Positions 17,036 through 25,218 of a stretch of DNA of 64,000 nt are shown here, piece by piece. A program made the position numbers and the translations under genes. The stretch covers positions 1-64,000 of the forward strand of contig CABIZF010000006.1 of the NCBI GenBank assembly GCA_902363135.1. The letters run 5' to 3'. The DNA is from Lachnospiraceae bacterium (GTDB lineage Bacteria > Bacillota > Clostridia > Lachnospirales > Lachnospiraceae). Numbering within the stretch: the stretch's first letter is position 1; each line of letters starts with the position of its first letter. The notes below the pieces were generated by a model. That model worked only from the letters and a program-made list of their open reading frames with translations. It was not told the origin of the DNA and searched no databases.

Positions 17036-17077
17036 CAAAAAGCAGGCCGCGGCAAGTGATTGCCGAGGTCTATTTTT
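17036..17077. terminator. Bidirectional terminator between HPr-like gene and thiI
   Basis: A stem with CGGCAA (17050-17055) and TTGCCG (17060-17065), extended by GGCC with GGTC, is followed by TATTTTTT on the plus strand and by TTTTT on the minus strand (17040-17036). It would stop both the HPr-like transcript and thiI. Confidence 0.8.
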
Positions 17078-17081
17078 TACT

Positions 17082-18266
17082 TTATTCTACCCACACGGTC
17101 TCTGTCGTCTCGATTGCAGTCTTTACAAGCTCATCAATCTTCTCAGAGAGCTTCTTCTCCGACGCCTGAATGATATGCAGGTTCGGCTTCGTCACCGGAT
17201 GCTTTGCCACAAAGATTGTACAGCAGTCCTCAAACGGAAGGATCGATGTCTCATATGTATCGATCTTCTCTGCCACGTCGATGATCTCCTGCTTGTCAAA
17301 GCCGATCAGCGGACGGAATACCGGCATAGAGCAGACTTCATTCGTCGCTGCAAGGCTCTGCATCGTCTGACTCGCCACCTGCCCGATACTCTCTCCGGTC
17401 ACAAGTGCCAGGGATTTCGTCTCATTTGCAAAGTGCTCTGCAATACGCATCATATACCGACGCATAATGATGGTCAGTTCGTCATGCGGACATTTATCGT
17501 AAATATAGAGCTGGATATCGGTAAAATTCACAATGTGCAGATTGATCGGTCCGGCATAAGGTGTCAGCTTCTTTGCCAGATCAATGACCTTCTGCTTCGC
17601 ACGCTCGCTCGTATATGGCGGCGCATGGAAGTAGGTTGCATCCAGCTTTACGCCACGCTTGCAGATCATATAGCCTGCCACCGGACTGTCGATGCCTCCG
17701 GAGAGCAGCAGCATTGCCTTTCCATTCGTGCCGACCGGCATACCGCCCGGCCCCGGAATGATCTTTGAATAAATGAAAATCTTGCCGCTCTCACGCAGTT
17801 CAACGTGAATCAGAATCTCCGGATGATGCACATCCACCTTCATATTCGGGAATGCATCCAGAATCCGTCCGCCCAGGATCGCATTGACCTCCATTGACTC
17901 AATCGGATACTGCTTGTTCGCTCTTCTTGTATTGACCTTAAATGTCTGTGCATCAATATCGTATACATTCGTCAAAAACTCGATCACACTATCACCGAGC
18001 TCCTCAATGCCGTGATCCTCCACCTGCATAACCGGGCAGATGCCGACGATACCGAACACATGCTGCAGATGTCCAACTGTCTCCTCATAGTCGTACATCC
18101 CCTCACAGTCGACGTAAATACGTCCCTGCTCTTTGTATACACTAAATTCCCCGTCACACTTCTTTAAGGCATGGCGGATCTGGCGCACCAGTGCATCCTC
18201 GAACAGATGCCGGTTCTTGCCCTTGATTGCGATCTCTCCGTATTTAATCAGAAATGTTTTAAACAT
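17082..18266 (-). CDS. thiI: tRNA 4-thiouridine synthase ThiI
   Basis: Adenylates and thiolates uridine 8 in tRNA, 394 residues. It has an N-terminal ferredoxin-like/THUMP region, the PP-loop SGGIDSPVAGYM, and EDCCTIF with the C-terminal cysteine site; like the B. subtilis protein it has no rhodanese domain, so it should take sulfur directly from a partner desulfurase. The ATG at 18266 has AGGAGG upstream; the frame to 18320 is an unsupported extension. The adjacent upstream gene is a cysteine desulfurase, its expected sulfur donor. Confidence 0.95.
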   Translation of the reverse strand: MFKTFLIKYGEIAIKGKNRHLFEDALVRQIRHALKKCDGEFSVYKEQGRIYVDCEGMYDYEETVGHLQHVFGIVGICPVMQVEDHGIEELGDSVIEFLTNVYDIDAQTFKVNTRRANKQYPIESMEVNAILGGRILDAFPNMKVDVHHPEILIHVELRESGKIFIYSKIIPGPGGMPVGTNGKAMLLLSGGIDSPVAGYMICKRGVKLDATYFHAPPYTSERAKQKVIDLAKKLTPYAGPINLHIVNFTDIQLYIYDKCPHDELTIIMRRYMMRIAEHFANETKSLALVTGESIGQVASQTMQSLAATNEVCSMPVFRPLIGFDKQEIIDVAEKIDTYETSILPFEDCCTIFVAKHPVTKPNLHIIQASEKKLSEKIDELVKTAIETTETVWVE

Positions 18267-18368
18267 ACTTCCTCCTGTTATCTTTAATCTACTCCCGAAT
18301 CTGATTTTGTAAAAAGACACCTTCTATCTCAGAGCATATCCGAAAAAAATTTCGTCTTAGTGTCTTGC

Positions 18369-19547
18369 TTAGTGTCTTGCGTAGCGCCTGAGCACCGGAA
18401 GCAGCTCCCGCAGTGCATCCAGACAATAATCAATCTCCTCCTCCGTCGTAAAACGGCTGAAGCTGAACCGAAGCGTCGACTCCAGCTGTTCCTGTGGAAG
18501 GTGAATCTCCTTGAGCACCGTGCTCACCGGAAGCTTTTTATTCGAGGAGCATGCAGATCCGGATGAGACATAAATCTGTCTGTCCTCCAGCGCATGCAGC
18601 AGTACCTCACTGCGCACACCCGGAAATGAAGCACTTACGATGTGCGGCGCACTGCCTTCATCCCGCATCGAATGTACAATCGCCCACGCTTCCCCCGTCG
18701 CAGGATCCTTCAGCTGTTCAAGACCGTCAATCATCCGGTCCTTGATCGCATAAAAATGGGCCGTATTATCCTCGAAATGGGCAAAGGTCTCCCTGACTGC
18801 CTGTGCAAGCCCTGCTGCTCCCGGTACATTGTCCGTGCCGGAACGCATGCCGCGCTGCTGCCCGCCACCAAAAATAAGCGGCTTCACCTTTGCCTTTTCA
18901 CTAATGTACAAAAAGCCGCTGCCCTTCGGTCCGTGCAGCTTATGTCCGCTGACGGAAAGCAGGTCAATGTGCTGCTTCTTCGGGTAGATCGGAAGCTTGC
19001 CATAGGCCTGAATCGCATCAACATGAAAAAGAATGTCCGGATTGTACTTTTTGATTATCTCCCCGGCCTCTGCGACCGGCTCGATCGCTCCGATCTCATT
19101 GTTCACCATCATGATTGATACGAGAATCGTCTCCTCATCCAATGCCGCCTTCAGATCCGCAAGACTGATATGTCCGTGCTCATCCACCGGAAGATGGGTG
19201 ATCCGATAGCCCTGCTCAGCCAGAAACTGCAGAGGCATGAGCACAGCTGCGTGCTCAATCGCTGTCGTAATGATATGCTTTCCGGCACGCCGGGAAGCAT
19301 ACGCGCTACCGAGCAGTGCCCAGTTGTTTGACTCTGTACCGCCGGACGTAAAATAGATCTCCTTCTCGTTCACCTTTAAGGTTTTTGCAATCGTCTCTCT
19401 TGCGTCCTTCAGATAACGCTCCGACTCCACGCCCTTCATATGCTTGGAAGACGGATTTCCATAATCCTCCAGCATCGTTTTTGACACCACATCCCGTACG
19501 GATTCCAGGCAACGTGTCGTCGCAGAATTATCCAGATATGCTTCCAT
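18369..19547 (-). CDS. Cysteine desulfurase (NifS/NifZ type), partner of ThiI
   Basis: PLP enzyme that takes sulfur from cysteine, 392 residues. The N-terminus is YLDNSATT, the PLP lysine is in SVSGHKLHGPKG, the substrate-binding block is RSGTDNVPG, and the reactive cysteine is in SSGSACSS. The short SSGSACSS loop marks a class I (IscS/NifS) enzyme. It stands directly before thiI, as nifZ does in B. subtilis, so tRNA thiolation is the likely main role. A promoter is seen upstream. Confidence 0.92.
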   Translation of the reverse strand: MEAYLDNSATTRCLESVRDVVSKTMLEDYGNPSSKHMKGVESERYLKDARETIAKTLKVNEKEIYFTSGGTESNNWALLGSAYASRRAGKHIITTAIEHAAVLMPLQFLAEQGYRITHLPVDEHGHISLADLKAALDEETILVSIMMVNNEIGAIEPVAEAGEIIKKYNPDILFHVDAIQAYGKLPIYPKKQHIDLLSVSGHKLHGPKGSGFLYISEKAKVKPLIFGGGQQRGMRSGTDNVPGAAGLAQAVRETFAHFEDNTAHFYAIKDRMIDGLEQLKDPATGEAWAIVHSMRDEGSAPHIVSASFPGVRSEVLLHALEDRQIYVSSGSACSSNKKLPVSTVLKEIHLPQEQLESTLRFSFSRFTTEEEIDYCLDALRELLPVLRRYARH

Positions 19548-19606
19548 TCTTATTTCCCAACCTTTCCGATCTGTATCCTCCGCCTTTTCGGCAGACCCTT
19601 CCGCTT

Positions 19607-19635
19607 ATTGTACTAAAAAGAAGAAGAGAATGCAA
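19607..19635 (-). promoter_or_regulatory. SigA-type promoter of the cysteine desulfurase-thiI operon
   Basis: TTGCAT (19635-19630) and TACAAT (19612-19607) with a 17-base spacer on the minus strand, 60 bases before the start codon. Confidence 0.7.
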
Positions 19636-19661
19636 GCTTTTCTTGCCCGCCGCACAAAAGG

Positions 19662-19725
19662 ATGATATGATGATGCCAGGGTCAAAAGGTCAAAATACCT
19701 TTCGACCCCAACATCATATGATATG
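19662..19725. repeat. Short form of the GGGTCAAAAGGTC hairpin repeat
   Basis: An imperfect long palindrome: ATGATATGATGATG at the left is answered by CATCATATGATAT at the right, and inside GGGTCAAAAGGTC is answered by CCTTTCGACCCC. It fills the divergent gap before the M32 peptidase gene. Larger relatives lie at 34626-34790 and 55911-56115, again in divergent gaps before plus-strand genes. Confidence 0.7.
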
Positions 19726-19752
19726 AAAAAACACAAAAAGGAGGATTTCCCC

Positions 19753-21249
19753 GTGAGCCAGACATTTGATCAGTTTCAGGCCCTCTACAGCCGGATCCGG
19801 CACTTCAACCGTGCTGCAACCCTGATGAGCTGGGATCTGTACACTGCCACCCCAAAAAACGGATATCAGGACATGTCCGATACCCTGACTTATTTTTCAT
19901 CCGAATCTTTTTCCCTATCAACTTCAGACGAATTCCGCGCCCTGCTTACGTCCTTAAGTCAGCCGGAAGAATTAAATGCGCTCTCTGAGGGCATGCAGTA
20001 CACCGTAAAAAAGCTGAAAAAACAGATGGAAAAGAACAGCCGCATTCCGAAAGATTTCTATGAAGAGCTAATCTCCTTGCAGTCCGCTTCTATGCAGGCG
20101 TGGGGAGAGGCAAAGCGGACCGCTGATTTTTCAATCTTTGCCCCGTATCTGGAAAAGCTCATTGATAAGACAATTCAGCGCTGTGCTTATACCGACCCCG
20201 GAAAGGATACTTATGAAGTACTGCTCGACGAGTACGAGGAAGGAATGGATTCTGCTTCGATCGATCGTGTTTTTTCGGAACTGAAGGAAGGGCTGGTGCC
20301 GTTGCTCGATCAGATCCTGGCTGCGCCTCAGCCGGATAGCAGTCTTTTTAAAGGATACTATGACCCGGATGCGCAGAAAAAGGTCCAGGAGCTGCTGCTT
20401 ACCTACATCGGTTTTTCTCTGGAATCCGGTACCGTTGCTGAAAGTGAGCATCCGTTTACACTCGGATTTTCCAAACATGATGTGCGTGTAACAAACCACT
20501 TCCGGCCGGATGATCCACTCTGTGCCATGTTCTCTGCCATCCACGAGGGTGGTCATGGCATCTTTGAGCAGAATGTCGATTCCGCGCTGCAAAACACAGA
20601 GGCCGACGACTGCCCATTCATGGGTGTTCACGAGAGCCAGTCCCGCTTCTTTGAAAATATGCTTGGACGCAACCGCAATTTCTGGCTCCCGATCTATCCT
20701 CAGATACAGGAACTGCTTCCGGAACTGAAAAGAATCTCCCTAGATGATTTTGTCCGTGAAATCAATCATGTCAAAAACAGCTTCATCCGCACGGATGCCG
20801 ACGAAGTGACTTATCCACTCCACATCATCATCCGTTATGAAATCGAACAGGCAATCTTCCGCGACCACACCCCTGTTTCCGAGCTTCCGTCACTCTGGAA
20901 TCAGAAAATGCAGCAGTATCTGCACATTACTCCGTCCAACGATGCTGAAGGAATTCTGCAGGATATGCACTGGTCCGACGGTTCTTTTGGATATTTCCCG
21001 TCCTACCTGCTCGGAAGCATTTATGACGGCATGTTCCTTCAGGCTATCGAGCACGACCTCGGAAGCATCGATGAGCTGCTCGCAGCCGGACGGATCCTGG
21101 AGATCACCCACTGGCTGAATGAGAAGATTCACCGCTACGGCGGGCTGCGCCTGCCAAAAGACGTACTCCGCGAGGTATGCCACAAAGAGCTCTCGGCACA
21201 GCCACTGCTGACGTATTTCCGCGAGAAATATACAAAGCTGTATCAATAA
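19753..21249 (+). CDS. M32-family metallocarboxypeptidase
   Basis: Zinc carboxypeptidase of the M32 (Taq) family, about 498 residues. The zinc motif is HEGGHGIFEQN (HExxH form) and the M32-specific second motif HESQSRFFENMLGR follows; the N-terminal helical region has the family WD motif (SWDLYTATP). The GTG at 19753 is chosen because AAGGAGG (19737-19743) is correctly spaced before it; the ATG at 19723 lies at the end of an intergenic repeat and upstream of that ribosome site. It is cytoplasmic (no signal peptide) and stands alone on the plus strand. Physiological substrates are unknown. Confidence 0.9.
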   Translation: MSQTFDQFQALYSRIRHFNRAATLMSWDLYTATPKNGYQDMSDTLTYFSSESFSLSTSDEFRALLTSLSQPEELNALSEGMQYTVKKLKKQMEKNSRIPKDFYEELISLQSASMQAWGEAKRTADFSIFAPYLEKLIDKTIQRCAYTDPGKDTYEVLLDEYEEGMDSASIDRVFSELKEGLVPLLDQILAAPQPDSSLFKGYYDPDAQKKVQELLLTYIGFSLESGTVAESEHPFTLGFSKHDVRVTNHFRPDDPLCAMFSAIHEGGHGIFEQNVDSALQNTEADDCPFMGVHESQSRFFENMLGRNRNFWLPIYPQIQELLPELKRISLDDFVREINHVKNSFIRTDADEVTYPLHIIIRYEIEQAIFRDHTPVSELPSLWNQKMQQYLHITPSNDAEGILQDMHWSDGSFGYFPSYLLGSIYDGMFLQAIEHDLGSIDELLAAGRILEITHWLNEKIHRYGGLRLPKDVLREVCHKELSAQPLLTYFREKYTKLYQ

Positions 21250-21251
21250 AA

Positions 21252-21345
21252 ATCAGCGGATTGCGAATGTCCGCTTTACTATTTGTAGCATTGCGGGAGC
21301 TACTTCGCAGCAAAGCCTCAAGAATGTCAAGGCTTTCTTGAAGAG
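21252..21345. repeat. Dispersed intergenic repeat, right-half type
   Basis: The segment contains a GCGGA/TCCGC hairpin, then GTAGC (21285-21289) pairing with GCTAC (21299-21303), then TTCGCAGC. The core is shared with 39766-39893 and 2243-2319 (opposite strand) and with the right half of 55911-56115, where the second hairpin has a compensatory change. A further AAGAATGTCAAGGCTTTCTT inverted repeat may serve as a terminator for the convergent genes. Confidence 0.7.
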
Positions 21346-21346
21346 T

Positions 21347-21625
21347 TCACTCCTCTTCCTTTACAGCTTCCGCATATTCTTCCCGGTATTTCTGATTCAG
21401 CCATGCGACCATCTCGTCAATGCCCTCCTTCGTATGCGGGAACAGCTCCGACTCCTTTTGCTCCTTTGGTGTCGCCTCCCAGCAGTATGGCTCCGGATAC
21501 ACAGTCGCCTTCATCTTGCCATCCTCCATCATCAGCATATAGCGCATACCGCAAAAGGATCCGGCAAACCGTTCTTTTTTAATCAGTTCCAGAGAAAATT
21601 TTCCTTTCAGTGAAATCTCTTCCAT
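21347..21625 (-). CDS. Conserved small protein of unknown function
   Basis: A 92-residue soluble protein. I do not recognise a characterised family. The sequence has an N-terminal amphipathic strand, the segment FAGSFCGMRYMLMMEDGKMK, then TVYPEPYCWEATP, and an acidic helical C-terminus. I recall similar small proteins in other Lachnospiraceae, but cannot verify this here. An AAGGT site precedes ATG 21625. It is convergent with the M32 peptidase gene and appears monocistronic. Confidence 0.7.
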   Translation of the reverse strand: MEEISLKGKFSLELIKKERFAGSFCGMRYMLMMEDGKMKATVYPEPYCWEATPKEQKESELFPHTKEGIDEMVAWLNQKYREEYAEAVKEEE

Positions 21626-21694
21626 AGCTTTTCTACCTTACCTTTCTTTTCCGCATTTTTTCCTCGCCGACTTTCACTCGGTCTCTGATTGCAC

Positions 21695-21724
21695 TTGACA
21701 GAACCGGCCCGGCCTGTTTATCAT
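21695..21724 (+). promoter_or_regulatory. SigA-type promoter of the small membrane protein gene
   Basis: TTGACA (21695-21700), an 18-base spacer and TATCAT (21719-21724). It would produce a leader of about 115 bases. Confidence 0.7.
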
Positions 21725-21747
21725 AGAAGCCAGTCAGAAAATATCAG

Positions 21748-21817
21748 AGATGCGCAGAAGAAGTGTGTCTGCATTGCATGATGTGCATCTCGCAGCAAGA
21801 ATGCTGAGACATTCTTG
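21748..21817 (+). other. Structured 5' leader before the small membrane protein gene
   Basis: Two nested or adjacent hairpins can be drawn: AGATGC (21748-21753) with GCATCT (21785-21790), enclosing GCAG/CTGC; and a perfect 8-bp stem CAAGAATG (21796-21803) with CATTCTTG (21810-21817). They end about 16 bases before the GGAGG ribosome site. No known riboswitch class is recognised. Confidence 0.5.
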
Positions 21818-21847
21818 AATTTATGACGTTCCCGGAGGATTTCGCAT

Positions 21848-22084
21848 ATGAACTGGAAAAAAGCAAAACGAATCATCGCACTCATCGGCGCACTGATTCT
21901 CATCAGCCTGTACCTGGCCGTCCTGATTCTCGGCATCACAGCCAGCCCGGCCACAAAAGGCGTGCTCATGGCCGCCATTGGCTGTACTATTGTCCTTCCC
22001 TGTCTGCTCTACGCGATGATGCTTATCGCACGCGTGCTCAGTGGCAGGCGTGAAAATGAGGATGAGTCATCGGATAAAAATTGA
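21848..22084 (+). CDS. Small two-helix membrane protein
   Basis: A 78-residue protein with two predicted membrane helices (about residues 9-31 and 38-63), a short loop between them and a charged C-terminus rich in E, D and K. The topology suggests both ends are on the same side. GGAGG lies nine bases before the ATG. It is flanked by its own promoter and a strong terminator, so it is a dedicated transcription unit. I do not recognise a function. Confidence 0.75.
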   Translation: MNWKKAKRIIALIGALILISLYLAVLILGITASPATKGVLMAAIGCTIVLPCLLYAMMLIARVLSGRRENEDESSDKN

Positions 22085-22133
22085 TGCACGGCCCCTCAGT
22101 ATAGCCGTAAAGATTATTGGCCTGGCTGGCAGA

Positions 22134-22166
22134 AAAGCCGGTACTTGCATGTACCGGCTTTTTTTA
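22134..22166. terminator. Strong terminator, likely bidirectional
   Basis: AAAGCCGGTAC (22134-22144) pairs perfectly with GTACCGGCTTT (22151-22161) around a 6-base loop, followed by a T-run on the plus strand. On the minus strand the stem ends in TTTT, so it can also end purA. Confidence 0.9.
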
Positions 22167-22209
22167 CGTTCATGAATGCTCCGCCCCGGAGACTCATTCA
22201 CTCTTTTCT

Positions 22210-23484
22210 TTATCTGTAAATAATGTCCTCTCTGCCCGGTCCGTTGGATATCATGGTGATCGGGAAACCGATGTGCTTCTCGATAAACTCGATATACTTC
22301 CTGCAGTTCTCCGGCAGATCCTCGTACTTCTGGATACCGCGGATATCACACTTCCAGCCCGGCAGCTTCTCATAAACCGGCTTTGCTTTCTCAAGCAGCG
22401 CGGTCGTCGGGAACTCAGTCGTCACTTCACCGTTGATCTCGTAGCCTGTGCATACCGGAATCTCATCCAGATAGCCAAGCACATCCAGAACCGTCAGGGC
22501 AACATCCGTCGTACCCTGCAGTCTGCAGCCGTACTTGGAAGCTACACAGTCATACCAGCCCATACGTCTCGGACGTCCGGTCGTCGCACCGAACTCTCCG
22601 CCATCGCCACCGCGTCTTCTGAGTTCATCCGCCTCGTCACCGAAAATCTCACTGACAAATGCGCCTGCTCCGACTGCACTGGAGTATGCCTTGCTGACTG
22701 TCACGATCTTCTTGATCTCATATGGCGGGATACCTGCTCCGACTGCACCGTAGCCAGCCAGTGTGGAAGAAGACGTAACCATCGGATAAATGCCGTGATC
22801 CGGATCCTTCAGGGAACCGAGCTGGCCTTCAAGCAGGATGGTCTTCCCTTCCTTTAGTGCGTTGTACAGAAATGCAGATGTATCACATACAAACGGCTCG
22901 ATCATATCACGATAAGAATGCAGCTCCTCAAGCAGTCCTTCCGGCGTGAGTACCGGCTTGTGATAGAGATACTCCAGAATCGGATTCTTCAGATCACAGA
23001 TACGACGTACCTTCTCGTTCAGCAGCTCCTCATCAAAGAGCTCACTCACCTGAAAACCGATCTTGGAAAATTTATCAGAATAAAACGGAGCGATTCCGGA
23101 CTTGGTCGATCCGAAGGAATTCTTGCCAAGGCGCTCTTCCTCATACTGGTCAAACAGAATATGATAGGACATCACGATCTGTGCACGGTTCGATACCAGA
23201 ATCTTCGGCATCGGAACGCCGCGATCTACAATGCTCTTTACCTCTTTGAAAAGCACCGGAATATCCAGTGCCACACCATTGCCGATGACACTCGTCGTAT
23301 GGCTGTAAAATATACCAGACGGAAGGGTATGAAGCGCGAACTTTCCATAGTTGTTCACAATCGTATGGCCTGCGTTTGCACCGCCCTGAAAACGGACGAT
23401 AATATCGGCCTTCTCGGCAAGCATATCTGTGATCTTGCCCTTTCCTTCGTCTCCCCAGTTGGCTCCTACTACTGCCTGTACCAT
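22210..23484 (-). CDS. purA: Adenylosuccinate synthetase
   Basis: Converts IMP and aspartate to adenylosuccinate with GTP, the first committed step to AMP. It has 424 residues. The GTP-binding loop is GDEGKGK at residues 10-16, with the family segments GGANAGHTI, GSTKSGIAP, TTGRPRRMGW and NGPGRED. AGGAGG lies upstream of ATG 23484. It is a single-gene unit with its own promoter; purB and purF lie a few kilobases upstream. Confidence 0.97.
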   Translation of the reverse strand: MVQAVVGANWGDEGKGKITDMLAEKADIIVRFQGGANAGHTIVNNYGKFALHTLPSGIFYSHTTSVIGNGVALDIPVLFKEVKSIVDRGVPMPKILVSNRAQIVMSYHILFDQYEEERLGKNSFGSTKSGIAPFYSDKFSKIGFQVSELFDEELLNEKVRRICDLKNPILEYLYHKPVLTPEGLLEELHSYRDMIEPFVCDTSAFLYNALKEGKTILLEGQLGSLKDPDHGIYPMVTSSSTLAGYGAVGAGIPPYEIKKIVTVSKAYSSAVGAGAFVSEIFGDEADELRRRGGDGGEFGATTGRPRRMGWYDCVASKYGCRLQGTTDVALTVLDVLGYLDEIPVCTGYEINGEVTTEFPTTALLEKAKPVYEKLPGWKCDIRGIQKYEDLPENCRKYIEFIEKHIGFPITMISNGPGREDIIYR

Positions 23485-23561
23485 AATTTTTCCTCCTGAA
23501 ATCAGCCGCTTTTTCGGCTGTCCTTCTAACTCATTTACGGGGCAAACCCCACAACAGTTTC

Positions 23562-23590
23562 AGTATACCACAAAATCTTTTATAAGTAAA
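23562..23590 (-). promoter_or_regulatory. SigA-type promoter of purA
   Basis: TTTACT (23590-23585) and TATACT (23567-23562), 17-base spacing. The leader holds two small hairpins (GGGG..CCCC and CAGCCG..CGGCTG), the second just before the ribosome site. No PurR box or purine riboswitch is recognised. Confidence 0.65.
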
Positions 23591-23631
23591 ATTAATAATT
23601 ATTATATTAATCATAATTTATGCTAATGTAG

Positions 23632-24537
23632 CTAAGTGGTAATCTCCAGCAGTTCCAGAAATTTTGCCGATGCCGAGGTCAGCGGCAGCTTTTCGTTTGT
23701 CACAAGCTCCATTGCGCGCTCCGGAATGGAAGTCTCGAAATGCAGCTCGAACAGCTCACCGCGTTCCAGATAAGGGGCGGCAAAGTCCCACATGACGCAG
23801 GCGACGCCGAGGCCGCGCAGGGCAAACTGCACGATCATGTCGCTCGTGGCCAGTTCGATCTCCGGATGCAGGGCTGCATCGCGAGCCAGAAGGAACTCGT
23901 CCACATAGCTGCGCGTGCTGCTGTTTTTCTCCAGGCAGACGACCGGCAGCTCCCGCAGGCGGCTCCACGGAATTGTCTGTCCCTTTAAGGCACGGAATCG
24001 CTCGCCGGCAACGAAAACATCCTGCACCATCCGCACCGGTGTCGCCTGAAATCCCTTTCGGTGGCTTAAGGGTGTCGTCACGAGACCGAAGTCGATCTTT
24101 CCCTCACTTAAATAATGCATCGTCTCCGGAGTCGGCCCGTTCGTGACGCTGATCCGGATCCCAGGATAGCGCTCGTGGAAGCGCTGCAAATGCGGCAGGA
24201 GATAAAACTGCAGGGTCATATCGCTCGCACCGATCCGGATCTCGCCGGTCTCCATATTCGTCATCTCCAGCATCTTGCGCTCACCCATCCTGATCTGTTC
24301 ATAGCCACGTTTCACATAATCATAAAGTACCTCACCTGCCGGGGTCAGTTGCACGCCTTTCCCATTGCGCACGAAAAGCTCCGTACCAAGTGCCTTTGCA
24401 AGCGCACGAATCGCCTGACTGACCGCAGGCTGCGTGACAGAAAGCACCTCTGCGGCCTGTGTGATGCTGCCACATTTTGCCGCATAGTAAAAAAATTTGT
24501 AATATTCCAGATTGATATTCATTGGTGTTGATTCCAC
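23632..24537 (-). CDS. LysR-family transcriptional regulator
   Basis: 301 residues with an N-terminal winged helix-turn-helix (GSITQAAEVLSVTQPAVSQAIRAL in two parts, residues about 18-46) and a C-terminal type 2 periplasmic-binding effector domain. A GTG start at 24537 has AAGGA six bases upstream; an ATG five codons later matches the more common family start. It is 22 bases after the prolyl-tRNA editing gene on the same strand, so the two may be co-transcribed. No divergent target gene exists, so its regulon and effector are unknown. Confidence 0.9.
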   Translation of the reverse strand: MESTPMNINLEYYKFFYYAAKCGSITQAAEVLSVTQPAVSQAIRALAKALGTELFVRNGKGVQLTPAGEVLYDYVKRGYEQIRMGERKMLEMTNMETGEIRIGASDMTLQFYLLPHLQRFHERYPGIRISVTNGPTPETMHYLSEGKIDFGLVTTPLSHRKGFQATPVRMVQDVFVAGERFRALKGQTIPWSRLRELPVVCLEKNSSTRSYVDEFLLARDAALHPEIELATSDMIVQFALRGLGVACVMWDFAAPYLERGELFELHFETSIPERAMELVTNEKLPLTSASAKFLELLEITT

Positions 24538-24559
24538 CCTTGATCCTTATTTAAGCTTA

Positions 24560-25054
24560 TCACTCTTCGCACCTAAATGTCACAACCTCATTTCCGTGTT
24601 CCCGGATGATCCGGATCAGATCCTCCGTCTTCAGCCACACCGTCGCCGTATTCTCATTCGGATGCACGCCGACAAGTCCCGGCTCCTGTAAAAAATCCTG
24701 ATCAAGAAAGACTTGCACTGATCTTGTCTCATCGTTCAGTACCCCGAGTGGTGTCACTGCGCCTGGAATCAAAGCGAGCCGCTCCAGCAGATCCTCTGCT
24801 GACGCAAAGCTTAAATTCCGCGTCCTCTGCGCCTTCCGAAAAGCTTTTAAGTTTACCCGTTTCTCACCTTTTACCGTAATCAGATAATAATTCTGTTTCT
24901 TATCGTCCCGCACGAACAGATTTTTCGCATCTGCCTCCGGGTATGGACACGGCACCTCGGCAAGCTCCGCCATATTGTAGACGGCCTTGTGCTCGGTGAT
25001 TTCATGCCAGATGCTATTTTCCTGTAAATAATCGTAAATTTGCTGCTTGTTCAT
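24560..25054 (-). CDS. Prolyl-tRNA editing protein ProXp-ala type (YbaK/EbsC superfamily)
   Basis: Free-standing deacylase of 164 residues that removes mischarged alanine from tRNA-Pro. The pattern AKNLFVRDDKKQNYYLITV, then PGAVTPLGVLND and GVHPNENTATVWL, is specific for the ProXp-ala (PrdX) branch rather than YbaK itself. The conserved lysine is in AKNLF. It is upstream of the LysR gene and downstream of the purB terminator. Confidence 0.88.
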   Translation of the reverse strand: MNKQQIYDYLQENSIWHEITEHKAVYNMAELAEVPCPYPEADAKNLFVRDDKKQNYYLITVKGEKRVNLKAFRKAQRTRNLSFASAEDLLERLALIPGAVTPLGVLNDETRSVQVFLDQDFLQEPGLVGVHPNENTATVWLKTEDLIRIIREHGNEVVTFRCEE

Positions 25055-25142
25055 TTTATCTATTACTCCGCTAACAAAAATATTTTATTTCACCAAATTA
25101 TTTCTATATCTATAACCTACCACAAAACCGCTTCTTTGTCCA

Positions 25143-25186
25143 AACAAAAAGAGAATACAGACACCGCTCCTGCGATCTCTGTATTC
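25143..25186 (-). terminator. Terminator of the purF-purB operon
   Basis: GAATACAGA (25153-25161) pairs perfectly with TCTGTATTC (25178-25186); on the minus strand the stem is followed by TCTTTTTG. It lies 33 bases after the purB stop. Confidence 0.85.
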
Positions 25187-25218
25187 CCCTCTACTCCTAT
25201 TCGTCTTTATCTCTTATA

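Noticed and set aside
23485..23561. Purine riboswitch in the purA leader
   Set aside because: The leader is about 75 bases with two simple hairpins and no purine-aptamer loop sequences.
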